The notes: generated by a model not told the origin, from the sequence alone. Positions 34,440-47,679 are shown, counted from the stretch's first letter. The stretch: 64,000 nucleotides of DNA from Xiphophorus maculatus (GCF_002775205.1 NC_036456.1:8955463-9019462); one strand, 5' to 3'. Numbers and translations: made by a program.

Positions 34440-35678
34440 AGAATAACTTTTCCTACCATGATGTACAATTGTTCTCCAACTTGAAGCAGGGTTGGTGGAG
34501 GAGTGATGATTTATGTTTGTTCTGGAGGTTAGTTAGCTTATAAAATCTAAAATGTTTTACATATTTGTTAAAACTGTCACGATGTCCTGACAGTAGAATA
34601 TGAGACAGATATTCTGTGAAAAATATAAAAATAAATCAAGATAATCTGCCTCCTACCAGTGGTCCTACTGCCATATTCGTCTCTACAATAAATAAATTCA
34701 AACATAATTAAATTGAAAAAATTTTTATTAAACATCAACTGTCTCAACCTCACCAGAGCTCTGTCTTTCACTTAAATCAACAGACGTCCTTGATATCAAA
34801 ACAATCGTTACGGTTTCTTATAAACATTAAATCGCATGTTTTGGCTTTCTTTTTTTTCTGCGTTTTGAGCTCATCGAGTTTCGTAACATTTCCCACTTCT
34901 TCATTTTTACATTTCCCACTTCTTCATTTTAGCTTGACCAAAGAACATTTCAACATTTCCTATCAACTTAACTAGAATTTCTCGCCCAATCGACTCCAAT
35001 CAGCAGGAAATGAAGAACAAATGCGATCAGATATTTCAAGTTTTGGTTGTAAAGTATATTTACACCTTACGATCACTTATGAATGAACTTTTCACTCCTT
35101 AGGAGTTGAGTAAAAAAATGTGTTCATGTTACACTGAACTACTGACAAAAGATAAAACAGAAATCTGAAAGGTAAATAAACATGTCAGTGGTTTTGAATT
35201 CATTTGAAAGAAAAGTCTGACTCATGAATCCAGAGATACTCGACTTGGTGCCCCAATTCAAGTAAAATAACTTTAACTTTTACTAATAATTCCATTAATT
35301 GAAGATAAACACTATCTTACCACTGAATACTTCTTGTGAAAATGTATGTGTGCTTTTCAGTCTCATTGGTGTATTTATATATGTTGTTTGTCACTGTGGT
35401 TTCTTCTCTTTTTTTCTCTCTTTCTGCAGAAACAGTTTCCTAATGTGATACATTCTCTCTTCCTTTCTTTCTTTCTTTTTATCTCCCTACTTTCCTTTAA
35501 ACGTTTTGCCAGTCCTCTCTTCGTTTCTTTTTTCACTTTTTTACCCTTTCGTGTCTCTGTGTCCACTGCATTTGAAATAAAACGCAATGCAATTTCTAAC
35601 CGAAGAAGAACAACAGTGGAGGAGAGTTTGGCCACTGTACCTTAGGTTTTTATAAATTCTGATGCCTATTTCAACTCA
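34440..35678. other. Intergenic region between gene F and the Rex3 element
   Basis: No gene seen. Contains a pyrimidine-rich tract (about 35400-35480). Apparent reading frames here on either strand are low-complexity and are not supported. Repeated unchanged at about 51408-52646. Confidence 0.6.
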
Positions 35679-35679
35679 T

Positions 35680-37140
35680 GTCCATCCATCCATCCATTTT
35701 ATTCTGCTTATCCGAGGTCGGGTCACGGGGGTAGCAGCTTCAAAAGGGAGGCCCAGACTTCCCTCTCCCCGGCCACTTGTTCCTCCGAGGGAATCCCGAG
35801 GCGTTCCCAGGCCAGCCGAGAGACATAGTCCCTCCAGCGTGTCCTGGGTCTTCCCCAGGGCCTCCTCCCGGTGGGTCATACCCAGAACGCCTCACCAGGG
35901 AGGCGTCCAGGAGGCATCCTGACCAGATGCCAGAGCCACCTCAACTGGCTCCTCTCGACGTGAAGGAGCAGTGGCTCTACTCTGAGTTTCTCCCGAATGA
36001 CTGAGCTTCTCACTCTATCCCTAAGGGAGAGCCCAGACACCCTACGGAGAAAACCCATTTTGGCCGTTTGTATCCGCAATCTCGTTCTTTCGGTCATGAC
36101 CCAAAGCTCATGGCCATAGATGAGGGTGGGAACGTAGATCGACTGGCAAATCGAGAGCTTCGCTTTTTGACTCAGCTCTCTCTTCCCCACGATGGACCGG
36201 TACAGCGCCCACTTGACGACAGAAGCTGCGCCAATCCGCCTGTCAACCTCCTTCTCCCTTCTTCCCTCATTCATGAAGAAGATCCCAAGATCTCCTCCAC
36301 TTGGGGCAGGCTCAAGACCATGGCCTCGGATTTGGAGGCACTGATCCCCATCCCGGCCGCTTCACACTCGGCTGCAAACTGCTCCAGCGAGAGCTGCAGA
36401 TCATGACCTGATGAAGCCAATAGGACCACATCATCCGCAAAAAGCAGAGATCCTAAAACCACCAGAATGGATCCCCTCAACACCTTGGCTGCGCCTAGAA
36501 ATCCTGTCCATGAAAGTGATGAACAGAATCGGTGACAAAGGGCTGCCCTGGCAGAGTCCAACTCTCACTGGAAACGAGCCCGACTTACTGCCGGCAATGC
36601 AGACCAGACTCTGACACCAGTCATACAGGGACCTGACAGCCTGTATCAAAGGGCCCGGTACCCCATACTCCCGGAGAACCCCCCACAGGCCTCCCCGAGG
36701 GACACGGTCGAATGCCTTCTCCAAGTCCACAAAACACATGTAGACCGGTTAGGCGAAATCCCATGCACCCTCCAGGACCCTGCCAAGGGGGTAGAGCTGG
36801 TCCAGTGTTCCACACTTGTGACCCCTCCATAATTAGAGCACACCCTCCGGTCCCCCTTTTTGAACAGGGGGACCACCACCCCAGTCTGCCAATCCAGGGG
36901 AGCTGCCCCTGATGTCCATGCAATATTGCAGAGTCGCGTCAGCCAACACAACCCTACAACATCCAGAGCTTTAAGGAACTCCGGGGGGATCTCATCCACC
37001 TCCAGGGCCTTGCCACCGAGGAGCTTTTTAACCACCTCATGACCTCATCCCCAGAGATTGGAGAGCCCAACCCAAAGTCCCCTGGCTCAGTTTCCTCATT
37101 GGAAAGCATGTTGGTGGGATTGAGGAGGTCTTCAAAGTAT
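35680..37140 (-). mobile_element. Rex3-family (RTE clade) non-LTR retrotransposon, 5'-truncated
   Basis: The minus strand carries reverse-transcriptase pieces in broken frames: FVDLEKAFDRVPRG (about 36690-36735), LLFADDVVLLASS with the catalytic FADD box (about 36410-36450), and ELWVMTERTRLRIQ in the C-terminal part (about 36080-36120). The lower-coordinate end is a TCCATCCATCC tract, i.e. GGAT repeats at the element's 3' end, as in Rex3. Two stretches, near 36531 and near 36870, agree with the standard Rex3 PCR primer sites as I remember them. Not coding-competent. It sits where gene G's last tail exon should be. Second copy: 52647-54104. Confidence 0.8.
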
Positions 37141-38267
37141 AGGGTTAGGGTTTAACATCACCATCCCCACTATAAACAGTGTGGTGCTGTACTGCTTCCC
37201 CCTCCTGAGATGCCGGATGGTGGACCAGAAACTGTTTGTGTAGAAATATACATATTTCTATACCACTACATGTAATTAAAATAAGTCTAATAGCATGAGG
37301 ACAAGTTACAGTAAAAACAAAGCAAGACAGCTAGAACTAACTGTACCTGTTTTCATGTCGGAGCCAACAGCGCCCTCTTGTGGATCATGTGGATCTTCTG
37401 TTGAGATGGTTAAAAAAACACAAACCTGAAGGTTAAACCCCGTTCTGACTGAGTTATGTTCTGCTGCTGTAAATCAAATGTCTTACTCATCGTCCCAACA
37501 TTTTTCCCTTCAATCTGGGAGTACACAGTGTTTATGGATTTATCTGTAAAGAAAATAATCAAGGATTATACAGTTACACAACATTAGGCCTTCTAGGTGA
37601 CCAATTGGCAGCATTCTTAACTACTTTACTTTGACAATAATGGTCCACTGATCTTATTGACATCACAAGATTTCGAAGTTACAAAGTTGGGCCTACGGGT
37701 AATGGGATTCATTAAAAATGTATTTAAACAATTCCAACAGTACAATGAGGACTTCTTTTTCAGAAAACACACAACAATCTGAGAATGTAAAATGTTATGA
37801 CTCTTAATTCATCGCAGAGTAAAACCGGAAGGCATGCAGCCAGTAGCTTTACAAGCCCATATTTGTAACCCCTCTCTGACTTTTAGGTTTAGTCCCAACA
37901 TGGTTGGAGCAATAATATTTTGGAGTGGGTAATTCAGAGTCCTGATGTAATAACTGTGGAGATTCTCTGGAGGGAGCTAAAGATTAGGATTAAGGTGACG
38001 ACAAGGTGCCATTACAATTTAAATACTCTGAGTTCATCACCATTGATAAATCTTTAAAATAGGAGTGGAAACACACAAAACCTGGTCAGCAAACCATGAG
38101 AAGGGTTTTATTATCAGTACCTGCAGATCCTTTTTTCACAATAGTGTAAACAGTGACCACTTCTGGACCAACACAAAGTCCTGTTGAGTCGAAAAAAAAC
38201 CCCCAAAAAACCCCACCAAAACAAAGATCAAACCAGCTGTATGTAACCAGTATGTAACTTTTTATTA

Positions 38268-38314
<47 letters not shown>
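38268..38314. repeat. (AT)n microsatellite
   Basis: Uninterrupted AT repeat in the gene G tail region; also at about 55236-55279 in the second copy. Confidence 0.95.
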
Positions 38315-38319
<5 letters not shown>

Positions 38320-38470
38320 GTTTTTATCTACTTAAATAAAAACACACACACACACTCCTACTTATGTCGTGACAATTTAATGTAAGATAGATGAAGTGGA
38401 AAAAAAACAAAAAAAAACAAGCTCCTCTGCCTTTTCCCAGTGCTAACACCAAGAATACATCACTGAGTCA

Positions 38471-38672
38471 GAAACAACCAATCAGAGCTAGGAGGAGGGT
38501 CTTAGTGTTGTCAATCGCTCTCTTGCTACCACCAATGCTAATGCTACTTTCACAGCCACAGATGAAGGTGGATGGCCTTTTTTCCAAACAGTATGTTTTT
38601 CCACCATCGGCACATTGAGCAGTATTGATTGACAGCACTAAGACCCTCCTCCTAGCTCTGATTGGTTGTTTT
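38471..38672. mobile_element. Foldback (MITE-like) element
   Basis: 46-bp arms at 38471-38516 and 38627-38672 are reverse complements with two mismatches; both contain CCAATCAGAGCTAGGAGGAG or its complement. The 110-base loop has no coding signal. Second copy 55436-55637. The family is not assigned. Confidence 0.75.
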
Positions 38673-39285
38673 TGACTGGGAGCGGTGCATTTTTAGAATA
38701 AAATGGGATTTATTAAAATATTACATTTAATTTACAATTAATGTTAAATTGTTCATTTTCTCATTTGTTTGTGCTGCAGTAAAACAATTAAGACCATTAG
38801 GAAACACTACTATTTAATGAATATCTGAATTACATCACTGTGTTGTAGAAACTATGTCATTTATTCATGTTTATACATTTGTACATGTATATACTTATGC
38901 ACATTTCTATAAAAACCGGCTTCAATATACAAACTGCGTCACAGTCTTGTATTTATTATGAACAGCACAGTTGTAAAAGCTATGCTGCTTAAAACCTTTG
39001 AAAAGTCTGCTTTAGAAATGTAAAATAAACCCACCGGACAATAAAGACTTGAAATGAAAGATGATAATATTTAGCCTAAGCCAGAGTCCAAGACAGAAAC
39101 TGGAGCCACATTAGAAGATAAAATGATCAGTAACAATCTAATCAATCAGGTGTTTATCTGACCTTCATGCTGAGCTGTAATTATCTGGTCTCACATTAAT
39201 GTAAACAGAACCTTCTTCTGGATCAGGAGGTCTAAAGTAGATGTAAAAAAATGTCAAAGAAAAGTTTGTATCTGAATGCAATTAT

Positions 39286-40545
39286 CAATCAATCAATCAA
39301 TCAAATTTTATTTGTATAGCACATTTCAGCAGCAAGGCATTTCAAAGTGCTTTACATCATATCAAACACAGAATCACAATGCAATATAGAATCAATCATT
39401 AAGTCAAGTTCCATCAATAAATTTGTAATTGATTACATTTCAAATACAATTCTAAACAGGTGGGTTTTCAGTTGAGATTTAAAGGAAGTCGGTGTTTCAG
39501 CTGTTTTACAGTTTTCTGGAAGTTTGTTCCAGACTTGTGGTGCATAGATGCTGAAAGCTGCTTCTCCTCGTTTGGTTCTGGTTCTGGGGATGCAGAGCAG
39601 AACCAGAACCAGAAGACCTGAGAGGTCTGGAAGGTTGATACAATAAAAGCAGATCTTTAATGTATTGTGTTGCTGAGCCGTTCAGTGATTTATAAACTAA
39701 CAACAGTATTTTAAAGTCTATTCTTTGAGCTATAGGGAGCCAGTGGAGGGACTTTAAAACTTTAAAAGAGACATTGGAAATATTCACCCCCTTACTGATA
39801 ACCAGGTCCAGTGTGTGTTGCTTGTTTGACATGTTGCGTTAGACCAAAAGTCTGTAAAATATTAGAAAGTTTTTTTGCCCCTCTGTCTTGGGGGTTGTCA
39901 ACATGAATGTTGAAATCACCGACAATTATTAAACAATCATAATCAATACATATGAGAGATAAAAGCTCATTCAAGTTAGTAAAGAAATTTTCCATGTATG
40001 TTGGAGTTTTGTATGAAGTTAGTGTCAAAGTTAGTTTGTGGCCTTTAACCTCAATTCCAAGATACTCAAAACAGGCGAAGTGACCCAAGGAAAGTTTACT
40101 ACAATTTATGGTATTCTTAAATACTGAAGCCACGCCTCCTCCTTTTTTATGTTTTCTATTCTCACTGAAGAAACTGTAGTTTGGAGGCGGTGATTCAATT
40201 AGTACGATCGGTTCATTATTGTCATTCAACCATGTTTCTGTCAGAAACATAACATTGATATTAAGCTCAGTGATGAAATCATTAATGAATAGAGCTTTAG
40301 CACAGAGAGATCTGGCATTTAAAAGAGCTAGTTTAAGTGACTTGGAGGCCAAAAGTTCTTCAGTCTGAGGTTTGATTTAGGTCCGCTGAATTTTTGTTTC
40401 TGTTTTTTGTAAATTTTCTTCTAGTGATCCGGACAGGTAATGTCCTCTTTCACAGTTAAGTAAATTAATAAGATCTATTTTGTAGATGCTCGGATACTAT
40501 GTTTATCATTTCATTCCTGATGGGGATAATTGTGAGCTTGTTACA
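39286..40545 (-). mobile_element. L2-like LINE derivative: endonuclease joined to C-terminus, RT deleted
   Basis: Minus-strand frame 39792-40352 has apurinic-endonuclease-like features: LNARSL, FLTETWL and GDFNIHVDN. The next frame (39506-39832) begins with the endonuclease end (HTLDLVISKG). It then passes straight to SLHWLPIAQRIDFKILLLVY, a sequence normally at the far C-terminus of L2-type ORF2. The entire reverse transcriptase is missing. The 3' end has CAAT repeats and TTTTATTTGTATAGCACATT, typical for L2 tails. Inserted in a gene G tail intron. Second copy 56252-57510. Confidence 0.7.
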
Positions 40546-42149
40546 ACTTTGAATTGTTTTTATGAACCAAACTCATGGTTATAATATAATTATATGTTGT
40601 CATACTGAGCAGCAGAACCATAATATCTGTAGATTAATTCTGACATAAAAATTAAGCTCAGCAAACAAAATATTCAGGTGTTTCACTTTGTTGTTTTGTG
40701 TTTGTCAGAAGGAATGACTCTTAAAGTAGACACTTTGATATTTTTATACATTTAATAAAACTGTTTTATTATGAAGAAAAAAGTTACAACAAAGTGATGT
40801 TATGTCCAAATTAATACTGATGTTTATTCTGTGACTAACCATGCAGCAGAAAGCTGTAATCACTTTCAGTCTGGTTCACTCCATGATTAGTGGTCGGCCT
40901 CTGGCTGCTGCTTTCAGACTGAAATGACCTAAAAATATTAAAGTGGATAAAATTTAACTATGAAACAAAGATCAAGAGTTTATGACTATGATGAAAGAAC
41001 AGATATTTCATTCTGACCTGATGCAGCTCAAATCTGGAGAAGATAAAAAAAGCCATTTAGATCATCGACAACAGAATTAAATTGATGAACCGAATTTCAA
41101 AAGTCATATTTTAATACACGTGATTCAATAACACATTATTTCAGGTTAGAAGCAATAAAATGAGAAGAAAATGTTCTGACCTTTGGACCGTCTGCAGCGC
41201 CACAACAAGAGCAGGAGGACAATGAGAACGATTCCACTAACTGGTCCAACGATCAACATCACAGGAAATGAAGAGATGACAGGACTGGATACAGTTACTG
41301 GAAAAACAATAAATCATAAAACATTTATTTTAGTCCTCATTTTATTCAACAGCAACAGAAACATTTTATTAGTGTGTTATTAAATTACAAACTGCAGCTT
41401 TAACTTGATATTGTTAAATTGTGATTCTATGTAATGAAGTAATAAAAACATCTGTTCAGCTCAGAGGACAGATCTATCCCACCTGGTGGGTTTAACAGGG
41501 TGCAGGTCATTTTTCTGACTTTTATTTGTACAATGCACAATATTGTAACGACTATTTTATTGTGTTTATATGTCTATAATTATAAGACATTCCTCTAGTT
41601 ATTATCTTTCATTAGAGCCTCAGTGATGACTGTATGTTGAATCACTGAGGAGTTTCAGTCATTTGAAGTTTATATATCAGACGTTGTCCAGTTGTTGTCC
41701 AGATGTGCCATTTCTCTAATGAAATTTCACATTAAGTATCTGGAGAACATAGAAAAACACTCACACACATGAACATGTCCATTTTTTTTTTTTGCACGAT
41801 TTTGATCAATTTTTAAATCCACAAACAGAATACTTAATTCTACATTTTCATTTTATTGTCCAGTCCAAACATTCAACACTCAATGTTACATAGAAATAGA
41901 CATGAAAAGTTTTGGCAAAGCAAAAAGTTTCTAATTTGTTTGTGTCACAAACTTAATATCTGCATATTAATTACAGTTGAAGGATTTTTGACTGCAAAAA
42001 TAAAAATATATAAACATCTTATTTGACATTTTGACATCGTAAGAGACCAAGCTTTTGCATTTACTCCAAATGGTTCAAGAACAGCAGCTGCTTTAATTTG
42101 GTTAAACCTTTTTCAGGCGTTTTTGATCATTTAGATGTGGCTGTTACAA

Positions 42150-42500
42150 ACTGTGGTTATTGAGTGGTGAGGACGACGCGGTGGACCCAGGTTGTAGAGC
42201 AAATGATGATGGTTTTAATGAAGAAATCACAAAATACAAAGTCCAGGCAGCACAGGTGAGCAATAAGGCAAAGAGCTCAAACACTGGTAGCAACTGGAAT
42301 ACAAACTGGACTCGAACGAGGGAAAGGTAGACGACACATGACTTTAGACTTTAGACTAGGACCCGACAGGGAAACACAGATGGGATTAAATACACAGGGA
42401 AGGTAATCAGGGAACAATAGAGACAGCTGGGAGCAATAATGGCCAGAGAGACAGGAACTAAATTAACACACAGAGAATAAAACCACATCCTCACAGTGGC
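42150..42500. mobile_element. Candidate interspersed repeat in gene G intron
   Basis: This stretch has a more even base composition than its surroundings. It begins near GTGGTGAGGACGACGCGG and ends near CACATCCTCACAGTGGCC, resembling fish repeats of the 'GTGGACCCAGG...GGGATTAAATACACAGGG' type as I recall them. No coding sequence. Copy at about 59115-59462. Confidence 0.4.
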
Positions 42501-45500
42501 CAGTTAGAAAATGTTTTACTCTAATTTTGCTGAAAAAAGTTATCTACTGTTATTTTGAGGTAGTAGTGATGTAACTGTATCAGAGATCATAATATCATAA
42601 GAAACTAATATGAGTGAATATTGATGTTATTAAAGGAATCCTGCTGCATTTAGTTTTGCTGATCTATCCTCACAGTTCAGACCAGGTCAAACAAACTTGT
42701 ATCACAACAATGAGCTGCTTAATCTAAACAAAAAGACATTTAAAGAGAAATCTGACTAAAATAGTTCAACACTCAACTTGTTAACTCCTAGAACTTTTCT
42801 GTTTTATTCTTTAGATAAATAAACAACTTTGGGAACAATGTGCACATAGCAACACAAACTATAACAGTTGTGGTTTTATTATTGTAACTTGTTAAAGGAA
42901 GTGAACAATAAAAATCAGCTCCTTGTTTTCTGCAGTTAAAAATTCATAACTCAAATTAGGCCTAGTCAGTTTTATTCTGGTCTGTCCAGGGAAGAAACTT
43001 CATTTAATCCAACATATCAGGAAAACATTTTTTCTACAATCTGTTCAGAAAAAAACAACAATTAAATCACCTGTTATGGTTTCACTCCACTGTGTTGAAG
43101 AATACCAGTCATCTCTGATTCTACACTGACACATGTAGTTTCCACTGCTGGACTCAGAGACATTGAAAGTCCAGTCTTACTGTCTGTCCACTGTATTATT
43201 GACCCAGATCTCCTCCATTCACACGTCCACTCAGTGGTTTCTCCTCCCTGGACCTCACATGTCAGAGTGATCGACTCACCACTGAAGATATGAGAACCGT
43301 TTGGTTGTCGAGTCACAAAAACCTTGTTGGAAACTGTTTACATCAGATATGGGCAGAAAAATTAAATCACATGAGAAATTTTAATTTCATAGTTTTAGTT
43401 TCAAACAGTCTTATAGAAAAAACTTACACATTATTTCAATGATGTTCTCAAGGCTTGAATGACTGTAGAATGAGGGATTTTCCTCTCTTTCCATCACACT
43501 TATAGATTCCTCCTTGTGTCACAGTTGATTTCTCTGTTTCTTCATTATTTCTGCTGAATTCAACAAAAGAAGAATCTGAGGTCCGCCTGAACCATTTGTA
43601 CTTCCATCCAGCAGAGGGCTCCACTGAGCAGCTCAGTGTCACACTGCCCCCTACTGGTATGGTTGATGAACCTGCTGTCAGTTTGGCTCCAGGTTTATCT
43701 CCCTGTTAACATGAATTAAAATTGGTTAATTTTCAATAATTTAAAAAAACATACAAGTCTTGTAGCAGAACAAGCTACAGACTCGTTAACTGAAATAAAT
43801 GAGTAGATCGGAAAATTACTGAAAATATGTCAACAATGTAGAACTTCATTAATATGAATTATTCTGGTAGTTATTCATCGTGTTCAGCCATACAGATTAA
43901 CAACCAGCCTCTGATTATTGTGAGACTTCACAAAAGAAACCTGATATAGAAACTTTTTCTAATAGAAAGGTTCAATCTGTGTGTGTGTGTTTGTAATGTG
44001 AGTGTGGGAGTTAAGCATTAATTCTGACAACTCAACTATGGACTAAATCAGCCACATTTTCATTTACAAGTGTCAACTACTTGATACAGACAGTCTGATG
44101 GTTTTCACTCCTCTGTGTTGAAGAATACCAGTCATCTCTGCTTCTACACTGAACATGTGTAGTTTCCACTGCTGGACTCAGAGACAATGAAAGTCCAGTC
44201 TTTACTGTCTGTCTTGTGTATTATTGACCCAGATCTCCTCCATTCACACGTCCACTCAGTGGTTCCTCCTCCCTGGACCTCACATGTCAGAGTGATCGAC
44301 TCACCACTGAACATCTGAGGCCAGTTTGGTTGTCGAGTCACAAAAACCTTGTTGGAAACTGTTTACATCAGATAAGAAGAGAAAACTCAAATCACATGAG
44401 AAATATTAATTCATACTTTTAGTTTCTAAAAGTCTTTAAAAATCTTACACCTTATTTCAATGATGTTCTCAGGCTTGAATGACTGTAGAATGAGGGATTT
44501 CCTCTCTTTCCATCACACTTATAGATTCCTCCTTGTGTCACAGTGATTTCTCTGTTTTCTTCATTATTTGTGTTGAATTCAACAAAAGAAGTGACTGAGG
44601 TCCGTCTGAACCATCTGTACTTCCATCCAGCAGAGGGCTCCACTGAGCAGCTCAGTATCACACTGCCCCCTACTGGTATGGTTGTTGAACCTGCTGTCAA
44701 TGTGGCCATGGGTCTGTCTGATGTTATAAAAACAAATATTTGATTTTATATAAAATACTGCAATTAAAAGCTTATTAAAGAGTGATGCTTCTCTCAGAAA
44801 AGTAAATATGTGAAAAATCTGTAAATGCATTTTATTGTCATCTTTGCTTATTATAGATACTTTTTAGAAAGTAAAATAGAAAAAGAATTAGTTTGAAATT
44901 GTTTAATTAAATAACATGAAAGAGTTCATTCTCTTTTCTGAAAAGATAATGTGGTTAACTCTACAATTAAGCAAATCTATATTCACATTAAGGTAAATAA
45001 TATTTTCTTTGTTTTGTTGCTCTTTTTGAAATTTGTGTCTCACTTGACTTTATAAAAATCAAACCCAGTAATTATGTATGTGTCATATTTCAGACACTAT
45101 TTTATCAACAAAAAAATCTGCTTGAAATAATGAAATAAAATACAGATAGCAAATGCATGTTTTTTTTTAGGGCTGATATAAAACTTTGTAATTCTTTAAA
45201 ATATTCAGGTCTTACCTGAGACAGTAACAGTGACAGTTTTACTGCACTTATTGTCAGATGAACCCTTCCAGCATACACAGCACTGAAATTCATGTCTATA
45301 ACTAGTAGATATACGTTGAAAACTGAAACGTTTATCTGACTGATAGGGAACAAATTCTTGACCATTCCTTTAAAGCCGGTATTTCCAGTCAGTGTCTCTT
45401 CCTACATTCATGTCACAGATAAATGTAACAATCTCTCCATCATAAAAATTCAACCAGTTGGGTTCAACAGTCAGCACAGGATCTATAACAGAACCAACAT

Positions 45501-45991
45501 TCAGCAAGTTTCTTTTGATTTATAACAAAACACATCAAGATAAAAATTAAAAGATAAACACAGAATAATATCTGATATAAAAGATAAACTGGATTCTGTT
45601 CCTGAGAGGATAAATTATTAAAAACAGATTAAAGGCTGAAATTACCAAGAGTTTGTCCACAGCAGAGCAGTGTGTTCAGCACTGAAATAAAGGTTGAAAG
45701 TTCATCAGCATAAATAATAAATTAATTAAATTAAATCAAAAATATTTGCCAAACCCTCACACTCAGCTATGACTCTGTTTACCTGTTAAATAAATGCAAC
45801 TATGATAAATATATTGAGTATTTATTTGTTCTGATAAGAATAAGATCAAATGTTTTAGTTTATTGTTGTTTTTCTGATGAGTTAAAACTTCATTTATAAA
45901 CTTCACATCCTGACTGAAGACAGAACATCTGCAGACGTTCTGCACGGCTACGGAAACTTCACACTCATCTCTACTGGTAAAAACGGATAAA

Positions 45992-46490
45992 NNNNNNNNN
46001 NNNNNNNNNNNNNNNNNNNNNNNNNNNNNNNNNNNNNNNNNNNNNNNNNNNNNNNNNNNNNNNNNNNNNNNNNNNNNNNNNNNNNNNNNNNNNNNNNNNN
46101 NNNNNNNNNNNNNNNNNNNNNNNNNNNNNNNNNNNNNNNNNNNNNNNNNNNNNNNNNNNNNNNNNNNNNNNNNNNNNNNNNNNNNNNNNNNNNNNNNNNN
46201 NNNNNNNNNNNNNNNNNNNNNNNNNNNNNNNNNNNNNNNNNNNNNNNNNNNNNNNNNNNNNNNNNNNNNNNNNNNNNNNNNNNNNNNNNNNNNNNNNNNN
46301 NNNNNNNNNNNNNNNNNNNNNNNNNNNNNNNNNNNNNNNNNNNNNNNNNNNNNNNNNNNNNNNNNNNNNNNNNNNNNNNNNNNNNNNNNNNNNNNNNNNN
46401 NNNNNNNNNNNNNNNNNNNNNNNNNNNNNNNNNNNNNNNNNNNNNNNNNNNNNNNNNNNNNNNNNNNNNNNNNNNNNNNNNNNNNNNNNN
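45992..46490. other. Assembly gap (499 N)
   Basis: Unbroken run of N. It begins just upstream of gene G signal exon 2, hiding the copy-1 first exon. It ends where the sequence restarts with a second copy of 29501 onwards. Confidence 1.
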
Positions 46491-46614
46491 TTTATTTACA
46501 CAAGAATCTTACAACATTTCAATTTATGAATGTGCGACCTATCCTATTTATGACATGAGCGAAAATGTAAAATTAGAGCGCATCTGATTCTTGAAGAGAT
46601 ATAGCATAATTAAA

Positions 46615-47679
46615 TCATCTTTGACATCTTAAAGCTGCAGAAATACAATAATCATCACAACATATAATGAAAACATGGCAGCAGAATTGTCCAGTGTTGT
46701 TTCTGACCGTAAAATAATGTGGAGTATCTGTTGCTGCTGGACTCCAATCTCCTGCTGAGGAGAGAGAGGATATATTCATAAAATTATCATGTGCTTTAAT
46801 TTGTCCAAAAGAAACATCTTGGATAATAAAGTTTTTGCATGAATGACGAGGATGTTATTTACCTTTTTGTTGTTCGGGTTACTAGTTCTCACCTTCACTG
46901 GGGTCTACAATGGAAACCAGAAATCAGAACAGTTTTTATTAAAAGGGGCAGTATATTTTTTCCATGCACACATTGTCATTGTATAACACAATATGTTAAC
47001 ATAAAAACGTCAATTATTCAGTCAACACGAGTAGTTATTCATCAGTCTGGCAGACTGCAAATATACAAAGGTGTCATCATCAAGTATCTTATTAATAGTT
47101 ATCTTAATTTAATTACCCAAACTCTTTGTGCACAAGGATTTCATTTAAAGTAGAATAAACATATAAAGTGACTTTTTAACTCCCTAAAGCAGTCAAGTTG
47201 AAAATCCATTTGGACTCACCAGTAACAGTTAAAGAGACAGTATCACTGCACTTGGTATCACCAGAGCTCTTCCTGAGTCCACAACACTGGTATTCACCAC
47301 TGTGATCGATTTGGATAGGTAGAAATGTGAAGCTTTTGTACGGGTTGGAGCGAAGAAATTGTTCTCCATTTTTTTTTATCTCATATTCCCAGTCGGTGTC
47401 TTTGCCTTCATTGATGTCACAAATGAACGTCACTCTGTCTCCAGAATGAAAAGTCGACCAGTTGGGATCAATAGTCAGCACAGCATCTAAAATACAGCAA
47501 AACACATTTGGCACATTTATATGCTTATAATAGATTTTCATACATCAAATCAAAGAGGCATGCATATGTACCTCTTTTTGTGTGAATAAATAAAAGAACA
47601 ATAAAATCAAGATACCTTCAGTATGTGCAGAGCAGAGGAGAGTATTCAGCAGTAAAATAAAGGCTAAAACCTTTGTCAT
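46615..47679 (-). CDS. Gene E' (copy 2 of gene E)
   Basis: Exons 47616-47679, 47220-47486, 46893-46904, 46615-46751. The lengths (64, 267, 12, 137) equal those of gene E and the reading frame stays open. The Ig exon is the same protein as in gene E. The only visible difference near the terminal exon is a rearranged AG run in the acceptor tract. It may be the same locus as gene E assembled twice. Confidence 0.5.

Larger units (their letters stand above)
37347..45681 (-). pseudogene. Gene G (copy 1): five-Ig-domain receptor resembling gene B, disrupted; first exon in N gap
   Basis: Exons: signal exon 2 45646-45681, Ig1 45216-45482, Ig2 44449-44717, Ig3 44081-44358, Ig4 43428-43702, Ig5 43071-43333, helix 41181-41297, 41028-41043, 40840-40928 (DYSFLLHG), truncated VYINV exon 39165-39231, then 38121-38180 (VTVYTIV), 37487-37543 (VYSQI) and 37347-37397 (tyrosine lost). 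Ig1 has an in-frame TAA at 45370-45372, also present in copy 2. Exon lengths of Ig2-5 are 269, 278, 275 and 263 against 270, 276, 273 and 264 expected, so frameshifts occur; copy 2 has different ones, so some may be sequence error. An L2-like element sits in the tail introns, a deletion has clipped the VYINV exon, and a Rex3 element lies where a last tail exon would be. The helix exon is intact (GPVSG, WRCRRSKG). Confidence 0.65.

Noticed and set aside
35346-35645. 99-residue plus-strand and 86-residue minus-strand open frames
   Set aside because: Low-complexity pyrimidine-rich tract; overlapping frames on both strands with no family resemblance.
35662-36614. Plus-strand open frames across the Rex3 element
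   Set aside because: Antisense to reverse-transcriptase coding sequence on the minus strand.
37140-37152. Short AGGGTTAGGGTTT telomere-like motif at the Rex3 edge
   Set aside because: Only about two repeat units; too short to indicate an interstitial telomere.
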